DNA from: Chrysomallon squamiferum
Lineage: Eukaryota; Mollusca; Gastropoda; Neomphalida; Peltospiridae
Length of the DNA: 10,000 bases
Direction: 5' to 3'
Assembly: GCA_012295275.1 (NCBI GenBank)
Contig: CM022679.1
Span: 5,432,657-5,442,656 of the forward strand
Shown: positions 1 through 7,797 of the stretch, piece by piece
Numbering within the stretch: position 1 is the first letter of the stretch
Layout of the letters: every line of letters begins with the position of its first letter
Program-made: the position numbers and the translations under genes
Notes under the pieces: model-generated
The model's input: the letters and a program-made list of their open reading frames with translations, nothing else
The model's database searches: none
What the model was told of the DNA's origin: nothing

Positions 1-106
1 TAGTTTCACTGACGATTCTGATGAACGGATTCTCGATGTGTTTGTGGAAGTACGGAGATTTGTACTTCATCTTGAATGACACAGTAATATTGTTAGTCTC
101 CAGAAG
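1..106 (-). CDS. Next exon of the same receptor guanylate cyclase (partial, runs off the window)
   Basis: On the minus strand a pyrimidine tract ending in CAATTTCAG at 107-115 is followed by an open frame of 35 full codons plus one base that reaches the window edge. The peptide starts LLETNNITVSFKMKY and ends NPFIRIVSET. It starts in phase 0, as required by the phase-0 donor at 2949/2950, so the two exons join as ...HTADRICS + LLETNNITV.... This fits the ANF-receptor fold, where the FNW strand and following helix are succeeded by an I-x-V strand and then a loop leading to an (I)V-x-E/D-T segment. N6-I-T is a second N-glycosylation sequon. The remainder of the ligand-binding domain, membrane segment, kinase-homology domain and cyclase domain should lie to the left of this window. 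The assignment rests mainly on its linkage with the 2950-3132 exon, since this piece alone is less diagnostic. Confidence 0.8.
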
Positions 107-127
107 CTGAAATTGAAAAAAAAAAAG
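107..127 (-). promoter_or_regulatory. 3' splice acceptor with polypyrimidine tract
   Basis: On the minus strand a run of about 12 T residues is followed by CAATTTCAG and then the exon starting CTTCTGG. This fixes the start of the second exon at 106. Confidence 0.75.
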
Positions 128-239
128 GGTTGTCAGTGAGTTTGAATAATGTGTCTGATATAACGAAATTCACAAAAGAAGATCTAGTGAAATGCTGTTT
201 TAGAAAATCAAGAATTTAATATCAAATTCGCAACCGATC

Positions 240-560
240 AATTTATTTATTTACTTTTTTTTATTTGCTTCTGTTGTTTTCGTTTGTTCGTTTGTTTATC
301 GTCAGTTTGCCTGTCTATCATTTATTCTTTTATCCATGCACCCATTGATCCATCCACCTTTAATCTGTTTATCTTTCTATCTGTATATCTATCGTTCTAT
401 CTTCCTTTGTCTTTCTGTCACTTTGTCAATTTATAGTTTTATTTATTGTTATATATCTCTGTCTGTCGTTCTCTTGTTCAGTCTCTCTACCTATCTATTT
501 ACTTCTATAGATATCATTCTCTCAATTTATCGTTCTACCTTTTTATGTTTTACTTTTCCG
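240..560. repeat. Degenerate TATC/TGTC-type pyrimidine-rich microsatellite
   Basis: The stretch is dominated by imperfect TATC, TGTC, TTTA and TCTG words on the plus strand. It gives a spurious 82-codon open frame rich in S, I, Y, L and F, the usual product of translating this repeat type, so it is not annotated as a gene. It is an old, heavily mutated array compared with the GATA tract at 4376-4800, which is the same repeat class in the opposite orientation. Confidence 0.7.
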
Positions 561-772
561 AAGTGTCATAATTCTGTGTCCTGATGTTGTAATTGCTTTT
601 GTCAAGTGACAATGCCATTGCTATACTAAAATATTGTTTATATTTGGTTTTAATATAATAAAATGACACTTTAACCATAAATGTTCTTAATTTGAAAACG
701 ACGTGGTAACCTGATCAAGAAATGGAAAACAGACACTTGTATTCAGATCGAAATACAAGCTTCTGTTTTAAG

Positions 773-814
773 TATTTTATTTTATTTTATTTTATTTTAT
801 TTTATTTTATTTTT
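773..814. repeat. (TTTTA)n microsatellite
   Basis: About eight near-perfect copies of the pentamer TTTTA, followed by a T/A-rich tail of similar composition that continues to about 925. The overlapping 62-codon frame is an artefact of the repeat. Confidence 0.85.
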
Positions 815-1383
815 AATATTAATTGTTTCTTTTTGTTTTTTACAATATTATTTATTTTAATTTATTTAGTTTTTACTTTTTTATTTTTATTATATTTTAT
901 TTCTTTTTAAATTTTTGGTTTTTTTAAATACAAATCTTTATGTTTTTGCAATCCTAACGGGCTTTCAGATTTTTATTGTTGCGTGTTAAATTCTCTCTAA
1001 TGACTCACTCATTTCAGCTAATCTTCTAACGGTCATTGTCCTAAATATTATTTTTTAAAATCTTTTCTTTGTTAAAAATCATAATATTCTTATTTTAGAA
1101 ATGTTAATAATAATAATAAGATACTTAGGAAAAGAAACTTAACAGTTTGAATGGTTAAAACTTTTTTTTCTCGGTAATGGGAAAAGTTTTAATTATTTAT
1201 AAGGAGACTTGTTAATGTGCGTGATGTAATGCATTAGCCTAGGAACCAGACCGTCTATTGTGAAATTCCACTGAAATCTACAGCACTACGACCTTTAGTT
1301 GTGTGTGTGAGATTCGATCTTTCGACCTCTAAAAGCAACTTGTTAAACATTTCAAACGAATATAAATTTTGGAAAAACATATA

Positions 1384-1401
1384 TTTTTTTTTTTTTTTTT
1401 T
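1384..1401. repeat. Poly(T) tract
   Basis: An 18-base run of T followed by ACAG. It looks like an acceptor on the plus strand, but it lies within a minus-strand intron with no open exon after it, so it is read as a simple repeat or an old retroposon tail. Confidence 0.8.
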
Positions 1402-1702
1402 ACAGATAGTCAAATATTTTTTTTACTGTTTGGCTTTGTTTGAATTGTAACACACAACAGTTACGTTATGGGTTTCGATCCATACTCGAGTTGTTCTAAA
1501 ACAAATAAATCGACATAAAATCAAATAATTTTGTGATTTACTTGGATATGTTTGAATTTGGTAAAAGTTGCATTACAAGACACAGGATTCGAACCCTCGA
1601 CCTTTCAGTTAGTTGACGGACCTCAGAAATAAATAAGTTTATACGAAGTACATAAAAATGTTTACTATTATGAATTTACTGAACTGGAGTTTTAGCGAAT
1701 TT

Positions 1703-1705
<3 letters not shown>

Positions 1706-1739
<34 letters not shown>
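1706..1739. repeat. Poly(T) tract flanked by GCGAATTT direct repeats
   Basis: A 34-base pure T run. The 8-mer GCGAATTT stands three bases before it (1695-1702) and again at 1743-1750 just after it. The arrangement resembles a target-site duplication around the A-tail of a minus-strand retroposition, but almost no body is left between the repeats. Confidence 0.8.
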
Positions 1740-2949
1740 CATGCGAATTTCAGATCGTTTCATGCAGCTCATGAAGAAAAACCTCTCAGTTAAATTAAAT
1801 AATTTTGTTTACTATTCGGAAAATTTGGGATTCTAAACATCGAATTCTAAGACTATTTGTTCAAGTATTTTTGTTTACCTTTTGGCTTTGTTTGAATTAT
1901 AAATAGTCTGAGTTCCACTTCTAATCAAATAATTCTGTTTGATTTCTTACTTAGTAAAATAAACATAATAAAATAAAAAGTTACGACGAAAAGATATTAG
2001 AAAATGATGATGATGATGTAGCATGCTTGAAGGAATTTGAACCACAAACCTCAGACAAACTAAAACTAAAATCTAAAGTTATAGCTAACAAACTGACATC
2101 GAATAATGAACTAAAGATATGCAAAGTGACGACACTTCAAAACATTTTATTATTAACGAAACCAGAATTCAAACGTCTTTACGTGTTTTATTTAGCCATG
2201 ATGCTAGAGATGAAACCTGTTAATTCTATTTCTTGTACTGTATTAATTTAATTATCAACAAGTGATTTTTTATAACTATTTCAAATTTAATTAGTTTCAT
2301 AGTGGTCTTTCATACGCGCTATCTCATAGTTCAGAAATGAAAGGCTACGGTCGCTGAAAGATCAAGCATGGGCAGTTAATGAAAGAGATAATAGCTCAGA
2401 CGGCAGCTGAAAAAGACTGATCTTAGAATCTACCACGTTTGACGCCAGCCGTTAACCAAGAAATCCAGATAGCACGTGATTTCTGCTTTAACGAAAACCA
2501 GAACATACAAGCAGACAAACGCAATTTCTCGGTTAATTGCTTAATTCTTCTTCCTCGTTTATTTTGCTGTTATTCTATGAAGAGGCGTCTCTCTAGAGAT
2601 ATTTCTTTATCTAGAGAGTCCACGATGAATATTCAGAGACGAACTGCTAACAAGAACATTAGCTCATTTAGTTGTTTTGTTGTTAGTCTTTTCGAATTCT
2701 GCACGCAGTCCACCGAAACTGATACAAGTTGTGGTCGTAATTTAAGTTACCAAGCCAAAGAGAACTGTGTTTAATGCGTAAAAAGTCTTAATGATGAATA
2801 CTATTTTTGACTTTCTCATTTAAAAAGCTATTAAGTATACATTACGTATGTAAAAACATAGACGATTATTGAATTACAGAAGTTATATACATAAATTGTT
2901 TTAGTCAATTATTTTTCAAATGGATGGAAAATTAAAAATTTTATCTCAC

Positions 2950-3132
2950 CGAACAGATTCTGTCTGCCGTGTGCAGGTACGTGTCGATGCTGCTGTAGAG
3001 GAACGTCACCTTCGTCCAGTTGAACATCTTGAGGACAGAAACGACGTTTCTAGAAATCTGGTCATCAGTCGGTTTGGTGCGGGCAAATGTTGGGTAATTT
3101 TCCTTGTTACTAACACCAGATTCAGAACAAAA
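2950..3132 (-). CDS. Internal exon of a receptor guanylate cyclase, ligand-binding domain
   Basis: Read on the minus strand, this 183-bp exon encodes 61 residues with no stop. Residues 13-27 read YPTFARTKPTDDQIS and 37-46 read FNWTKVTFLY. That pairing (YPTFART-x-P, then a hydrophobic helix, then FNW followed by a beta strand) is the family pattern of the ANF-receptor ligand-binding domain in single-pass membrane guanylate cyclases, such as natriuretic peptide receptors, insect Gyc76C/32E and sea urchin egg-peptide receptors, which make cGMP on ligand binding. The Cys at residue 2 lies where these receptors have a conserved Cys just before the S-N-K stretch. N38-W-T is an N-glycosylation sequon, fitting an extracellular position. 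The exon is bounded by a T-rich tract ending TTTTACAG and by a GTGAGA donor; both ends are phase 0, and a stop follows two codons into the intron. The family is recognised from memory; subtype and ligand cannot be told. The plus-strand reading frame here is an antisense shadow. Confidence 0.88.
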
Positions 3133-3155
3133 CTGTAAAATAAAAAAAAAAAAAA
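3133..3155 (-). promoter_or_regulatory. 3' splice acceptor with long polypyrimidine tract
   Basis: Minus-strand reading gives an almost uninterrupted run of T (A on the plus strand, 3137-3155, broken by one base at 3141) ending in TTTTACAG immediately before the exon. This is a textbook metazoan acceptor and fixes the exon start at 3132. Confidence 0.8.
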
Positions 3156-3261
3156 GAATGGAAATTAAACTGAGGAGATGACAGATACACAGATGGAAAG
3201 ACTAGTGCCTGCAGTGAGAAAAAAACACACCTGCCAAACAGTAATTAATTAGGTCGTTAAA

Positions 3262-3365
3262 ATAAACACATACATGCATACACACACGCACATATACATA
3301 CATAATACATAATACATACATACATACATCATTATACATCAATAGCATGCATGCATGTATACATC
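3262..3365. repeat. Imperfect (ATAC)n / CA microsatellite with GCATGCATGC palindrome
   Basis: ATAC, CACA and CATA words alternate through this stretch and end in a GCATGCATGC palindrome at about 3344-3355. The word ATACATCAATA flanks the palindrome on both sides with one base changed, suggesting local slippage. Confidence 0.75.
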
Positions 3366-3390
3366 AATATCCCAAATTATGAAAACATTG

Positions 3391-3620
3391 AACAAAATTA
3401 AGAAAACAAATTCTTGCCAAATTAATTTCAGTAACTTACGCTTACAGCAGATTTCTTTTTTCTATTCTTTTCTATTCTTTTACTTGAAATGAGGCTCATT
3501 TTAAAAGGCCACAGCTTTCGGAAGTAAACATGCTTATGGCATATTTTTGTCTGCTTTTTGAATCGAACTAAAATGTCAAAATGTAGCTAAATTTCAAATC
3601 ACAGATAAATAATATTTGCT
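3391..3620. repeat. Diverged direct repeat, copy 1
   Basis: This copy aligns collinearly with 3991-4255. Shared anchors are ATTAATTTCA (3421), CTTACAGCAGATTT (3441), TTCTATTCTTT, ATTTT(A/G)AAAGGCCACAG (ending 3514) and ATTTCAAATCAC (3591). The offset between copies grows from 600 to 623 to 634 bp along the length, so indels have accumulated since duplication. Function is unknown and no open frame is shared. Confidence 0.75.
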
Positions 3621-3710
3621 TCGGAGTGCGGGCTAATGGGTCTCATACGTTCGAGTCTCGTCATCGGTTTGTGATTGGACTTTGTCCTCCTGTGTCAGTG
3701 CGTTTCCAAA
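3618..3710 (+). mobile_element. tRNA-derived SINE-like relic
   Basis: GTTCGAGTCTC at 3649-3659 resembles a Pol III box B, and GGAGTGCGGGCTAATGGG about 25 bases upstream sits where box A would be. The segment begins exactly where homology between the two flanking direct repeats stops, which fits an insertion at that point. No tRNA cloverleaf forms. It is in the opposite orientation to the relics at 1290-2062. Confidence 0.35.
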
Positions 3711-3990
3711 TATTTTCTATGTGCAGAGTCTAATCAGATGTACATAAGACAGAGAATATTCAAATCCTAAAATACACATTTACAGAAACAAGAACACTAT
3801 TTTGTAAGCACTATCTACCATCGGCTTATAAACAAACCCTTTGAAAGAAGCATGAAATAATATTCTTTTAATTTTAAATGGCGTATTCAACACATTCTTA
3901 ATTTAAGGTTTACACAGTTCACCGCATTTTAGTGAAATTTTGTAGGAACCATGAACGTTCCACGTCAGAAAAATATATTTTGACCTTTAA

Positions 3991-4255
3991 AAAACAAAAA
4001 TAAGACAAAGAATTTTCAAAATTAATTTCAATAACAAAGGCTTACAGCAGATTTGTTTCTTCTATTCTTTCATTTAAAACACATAAAAAATGTCGAAGTT
4101 ATCGGTAAGTCATTGGCATTATTTTGAAAGGCCACAGTTTGTCAGTGATGTTAACACGATTATAATATTTTTTATCTATTCACTGCTTAATAAAAAGACA
4201 ACTACAATGTGAATCCTGCAGATAAATTTCAAATCACTTAGAAATAATATTTTTT
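3991..4255. repeat. Diverged direct repeat, copy 2
   Basis: This is the second copy of the unit at 3391-3620. Matching anchors sit at 4021, 4041, 4130 and 4225. It lacks the tRNA-like segment that follows copy 1. It could be a local tandem duplication of about 600 bp or two insertions of one unnamed mobile element; the sequence alone does not separate these. Confidence 0.75.
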
Positions 4256-4375
4256 TTTATGGAAATAATCAGCTCCAGAACAGAATTTAAATATTAATTG
4301 TAGGTTATAACATGTTTGACCATAAAAAAAAAAGGATAGAGTTAGACAAATAGATAGCAATTTAGAAACAAGTTA

Positions 4376-4586
4376 GACATAAAGAAAGAAAGAAGAGAGA
4401 ACGGGTAGAGCTACAGAGAGAAAGAAAGAAAGACACAGAGAGAGAGAAGGAAAGAGAGAAAATGAAATAAAGAGTTAAAGAAAGTGAGAAATAAAGCATG
4501 ACAGAGATATATGTGTATTGAAACATAGATAGACAGACACAGAAAGACAGATAGATAGACAGACAAACAGACAGACAGATAGATAT

Positions 4587-4621
<35 letters not shown>

Positions 4622-4800
4622 TATAGACAGATATATAGATAGATGGACAGACAGACAGACAGAGAGACAGGCAGGCAAGCATGTAGGTAGGTAGATGGAA
4701 TGTTAGACTGTTAGACAGAAAAATAAAATGATTGATAGATTGACAAACAGAAAGATAGATAGATATACAGAAAGACAGTCAGACAGATAAATTGGTTGTT
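4376..4800. repeat. GATA / GACA / GAAA tetranucleotide tract
   Basis: This purine-rich tract has a GAAA and GAGA-rich left part (4380-4500), GACA and GATA mixtures, and a near-perfect GATA core at about 4580-4620. Minus-strand open frames across it (106, 67 and 61 codons, rich in S, L, I, Y and C) are repeat translations and not genes. The patchwork of related 4-mers suggests slippage plus point mutation from one ancestral array. Confidence 0.9.
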
Positions 4801-5153
4801 AAAGAGTGAGAAACACAAAGAGATTGAAATTTGCAGAGAAAAAGAAAAGTACACAAAACAACAAACGTCATCAGTCCCTGCTTTGATCCATTGCATGCAG
4901 CAAACAAATTTATTATCTCACAAACATTTAGATTATGACTCTGTTGTCTGGCTTACGTCTCTGATAAAGTCGTAAAGACTTACTTCTAACAAATGTCACT
5001 TTTACTGTGTGCACAAAGACACGATAGTTTGCGTGAGGTAAGTATATAGAGTCAAACAAGAATTTAATTATTGTGTGCATCTGTCACAGTCAGATATGTT
5101 TCTTTCTTAAGAAAGTCAATTTATATATGTATTAACACTTACAGATATTCTTA
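4801..5153. other. Non-coding stretch, nothing recognised
   Basis: Mixed AT-rich sequence. A strong donor-like GAG|GTAAGT stands at about 5035-5043 on the plus strand, preceded by a 15-codon ATG frame, but there is no further support for an exon. Confidence 0.5.
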
Positions 5154-5206
5154 CATGCACGCACACACACACACACACACACAGATATATATATATACAC
5201 ACACGT
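5154..5206. repeat. (CA)n-(TA)n-(CA)n compound microsatellite
   Basis: A CA array of about 12 units is followed by GATATATATATATA and a short CA run ending at CGTGACAG. Alternating purine-pyrimidine sequence of this kind is prone to Z-DNA or cruciform formation. Confidence 0.85.
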
Positions 5207-5412
5207 GACAGAGATAGACAGACATACAGACAAACCCACGCGCGGATACTAACACCGATAAAACAATTTCAAGACACCTCGAGGACAAACGTCAAACAGC
5301 CTAGATGTTTCATTTACAGGAACATTTTTCAGTAAAGGTGATAATAAAATAATTTTACAAAATTAAGCTAAATACTTATAAACAGTTTTGCAATTGATAC
5401 TGTAAAAGACCA

Positions 5413-5436
5413 AAACAATTTTTTTTTTTTTTTTTT
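5413..5436. repeat. Poly(T) tract
   Basis: A run of T about 18 bases long at roughly 5419-5436, preceded by CAAAACAA and followed by CGTAATTAAAG. No exon follows on the plus strand. Confidence 0.7.
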
Positions 5437-6192
<756 letters not shown>

Positions 6193-6338
6193 ATCTTTCT
6201 ATTTTAAGCAGAAATTTGTATCTTTAACACATTAATTTACCTTATATTTTGATATATTAACTTGAATCAGTTGTACATATAATCTATATTCAGTAGTGAA
6301 ATATTAAAAAAAGAATTAAATTAGAAACAAAACCAACA

Positions 6339-6339
<1 letters not shown>

Positions 6340-6415
<76 letters not shown>

Positions 6416-6416
6416 A
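6340..6416. repeat. (AAT)n followed by (AAAT)n microsatellite
   Basis: About nine AAT units (6340-6367) pass directly into about twelve AAAT units ending at about 6416. It is inverted relative to the TTA array at 6537-6610. Confidence 0.93.
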
Positions 6417-6497
6417 AAAGAGTAAGTAATATAAGCCTGAGGAAAACAAAAGCAATCAACCTTTTTATTTCATGTTAGTAAAACTATTACCAAACAA

Positions 6498-6520
6498 AAA
6501 ACAAAATAGCGTTTTGTTTT
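6498..6520. repeat. Perfect 9-bp inverted repeat, 5-base loop
   Basis: AAAACAAAA (6498-6506) and TTTTGTTTT (6512-6520) are perfect complements around TAGCG. The hairpin sits between the AAT/AAAT array and the inverted TTA array. Confidence 0.8.
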
Positions 6521-6534
6521 CGGTTTTTTTATTG

Positions 6535-6536
<2 letters not shown>

Positions 6537-6584
<48 letters not shown>

Positions 6585-6610
6585 GTATTAGTATTATTGT
6601 TATTATTATT
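6537..6610. repeat. (TTA)n microsatellite
   Basis: About 22 ATT/TTA units with TAG and TTG interruptions near 6584-6600. It is the complement of the array at 6340-6367. Confidence 0.93.
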
Positions 6611-6660
6611 CCTGCTTGTGTCTGGGGCGGTTTATTTTGCTAATTACTGTTTCTTTATGT

Positions 6661-6695
6661 CCGACAGACAATGCGTCTGTGGTTCTGTCTGTCGG
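6661..6695. repeat. Perfect 10-bp stem hairpin
   Basis: CCGACAGACA (6661-6670) and TGTCTGTCGG (6686-6695) are exact inverted complements with a 15-base loop. Six of ten stem pairs are G:C, unusual for this AT-rich surrounding. It is followed by TTTATTATTTG, which is not a clear U-tract terminator. Its role is unknown. Confidence 0.8.
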
Positions 6696-6699
6696 TTTA

Positions 6700-7084
6700 T
6701 TATTTGTTCTTGCTGTGTGTGTTTGTGCTTGTATCTAATAAAAATCGTTTATTGCATTTCTCGCTAATGTCATAATTAACACCCTCCGGGCTTGTTGTAC
6801 CACGTAACTACAGAGAATAAAAACTTATTTCAGTCAATAACCAGCGAAATTTGTTACTAACATACAAATAGAAATATACCCATCGCCAAAAGAAACTTTA
6901 CAATAGTTTTAAATCATGAAGCAAAATGTACTGAAAAGGATAATAATGAGACTAATAATAATGAAGTGATGTGGAGTAGAACAATCTGACGTTTAGACCA
7001 CGCTGAGAATCACTCAAGTTCATAAACAAGTCAGATTCAAGTGAATACCCCGTGCCTGTGGCTGTTGTCGATCACGATTATCAG
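6700..7084. other. Non-coding stretch, nothing recognised
   Basis: AT-rich mixed sequence with no credible open frame. Complexity and CpG rise only towards 7050. Confidence 0.5.
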
Positions 7085-7092
7085 TGACGTCA
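7085..7092. promoter_or_regulatory. Consensus cAMP response element (TGACGTCA)
   Basis: A perfect 8-bp palindromic CRE, the CREB/ATF family site, lies 21 bp before the ATG of the 44-codon ORF and at the edge of a CpG-rich patch. Functional CREs typically lie in proximal promoters. A single 8-mer can arise by chance, though less readily in CpG-poor, AT-rich DNA. Confidence 0.35.
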
Positions 7093-7113
7093 CGGAGAAG
7101 TTCTGTTGCGGAC

Positions 7114-7245
7114 ATGTCTGGCGAGAATGAAGACCACATCATCAGTGAAGACAATCCTGTGCCGGTCATGTTGCTGCCAACGTTGTACAGAAAAGGCCTG
7201 CCCCAATTTAAGACGTATTCCCCAGAAAAGCTGCGGGCGAGGGTG
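7114..7245 (+). CDS. Possible short first coding exon or small ORF, product unknown
   Basis: An ATG with a purine (G) at -3 opens 44 codons ending ...LRARV before TAA (7246-7248). The peptide is acidic at the start (MSGENEDH), then hydrophobic and basic (VPVMLLPTLYRKG, QFKTYSPEKL). The stretch is far richer in GC and CpG than its surroundings, and its composition looks like real protein. The frame stays open upstream of the ATG to about 7045. A possible donor AGG|GTGTAA overlaps the stop, so this could be the first exon of a plus-strand gene. The minus strand also has an open frame here (from 7230 down to about 7025, after an acceptor-like CGCCCGCAG), so strand is unsettled. I do not recognise the product on either strand. 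Confidence 0.3.
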
Positions 7246-7411
7246 TAACTTACATCGATTAAGTTTCAAAAAAATTTATTCAGTTTTTCAGAAATTTCAG
7301 TTTTACAATGGTAAAGTTTCTTTGGGCCGTGGGTATATTTCAAATCACACCAAATCCACTCCTTCTTGATTAGGCTACATCTTTCCAAATCTCCCATAAA
7401 AACTGAAAATT

Positions 7412-7436
7412 AAAAAAAAAAAAAAAAAAAAAAAAA
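7412..7436. repeat. Poly(A) tract
   Basis: A 25-base run of A preceded by ACTGAAAATT. It may be the tail of a plus-strand retroposon, but no body is recognised. It produces the F-runs at the end of minus-strand open frames. Confidence 0.85.
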
Positions 7437-7539
7437 TCTATAACCGATGAGGCCAAGGATGATGCGTATGCCAGCAAAACATTGACATAAATAAAAAAAA
7501 TATATAAGAGAAATAAAAATGATAATTGGCGCGCCATTA

Positions 7540-7706
7540 GTAAATACTTTGTCATCATAAGTTAAAGTGGTGGCATTTGGTCGTCTATACAAACTGTCAG
7601 GAAGGCAGCAATGAAGTAAGAAAAGCAGCAGGGTGTTATAGCTGTGGACACAATTCAGACACATGCATGTCGAAATAATGGAGATTGATGTTGCGAATAT
7701 CTTCAT
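7540..7706 (-). CDS. Possible coding stretch with secretion-signal-like start, product unknown
   Basis: The minus-strand ATG at 7706 opens MKIFATSISIISTCMCLNCV, a basic start plus a hydrophobic run and small residues that resembles a signal peptide. It continues through a second hydrophobic patch (YNTLLLFLLHCC) into RRPNATTLTYDDKVFTNGAP, which has an NAT glycosylation sequon. The frame then runs into the poly(A/T) tract, where coding is not credible, so the call is stopped near 7540; the nearest donor-like site is a weak AAA|GTATTT. Alternatively CTGCCTTCCTGACAG (minus strand, near 7600) is a good acceptor, and only the piece after it would be an exon. The minus strand matches the receptor cyclase gene, and a secretory start would suit it, but nothing ties the two together. 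Confidence 0.2.
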
Positions 7707-7797
7707 TAGGAACCTGCCTGTGTTTTTGTTGTATTAGACTAAAGACAGATCGCTGATTGCTTCAGTTTGTGTTTGTTTTTTATATTGCATGCTTTAC

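Larger units (their letters stand above)
1290..2062 (-). mobile_element. Cluster of decayed tRNA-derived SINE-like relics
   Basis: The word GGATTCGAACC at 1585-1595 is the exact complement of the Pol III box B of tRNA genes (GGTTCGAATCC). Related, mutated versions in the same orientation lie near 1310-1327 (GATTCGATCTTTCGACCT), 1470-1486 (GGTTTCGATCCATACTCGA), 1828-1848 and 2034-2055. The copies at 1310 and 1585 also share the downstream (T)TCGACCT(C/T)T. The word TTTGGCTTTGTTTGAATT occurs at about 1431 and 1878. No cloverleaf can be folded around any of them, so these are not tRNA genes; nested or tandem insertions of a tRNA-derived retroposon are the best reading. Boundaries and copy number are approximate. 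Confidence 0.45.
107..2949 (-). other. Intron of the receptor guanylate cyclase gene (2843 bp)
   Basis: The minus-strand intron runs from the GTGAGA donor adjoining 2950 to the CAG acceptor adjoining 106. Both flanking exons are phase 0 and the joined peptide reads through a known fold, so a missed exon between them is unlikely. The intron holds simple repeats and a cluster of SINE-like relics, listed separately. The stretch 2062-2949 has modest complexity and a 111-codon plus-strand open stretch (2439-2774) that starts with TTG and matches no family I know; I see no gene there. Confidence 0.8.

Noticed and set aside
336-584. 82-codon plus-strand open frame rich in S, I, Y and L
   Set aside because: Translation of degenerate TATC/TGTC repeats.
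1560-1640. tRNA gene suggested by GGATTCGAACC
   Set aside because: No acceptor stem, D arm or anticodon arm can be placed around the box B, so it is a SINE relic at most.
1640-1649. TATACGAAGT, resembling part of a loxP arm
   Set aside because: No spacer or second inverted arm follows; chance match.
2439-2774. 111-codon plus-strand open stretch
   Set aside because: It starts with TTG, has no recognisable motif, lies inside the receptor intron, and lacks clear splice signals or a polyadenylation context.
2920-3138. 72-codon plus-strand open frame with ATG over the receptor exon
   Set aside because: It is antisense to the recognised minus-strand exon, whose splice sites and family motifs explain the open frame.
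3200-3370. CRISPR-like regular repeats
   Set aside because: The ATAC-type words are contiguous microsatellite sequence without unique spacers, and the window is eukaryotic.
4362-4896. Minus-strand open frames of 106, 67 and 61 codons, cysteine- and serine-rich
   Set aside because: They read through GATA/GACA/GAAA repeats; periodic composition, not protein.
4985-5045. ATG plus 15 codons followed by GAG|GTAAGT on the plus strand, as a mini first exon
   Set aside because: A strong donor alone occurs by chance often in kilobases of intron; no promoter, CpG or protein support.
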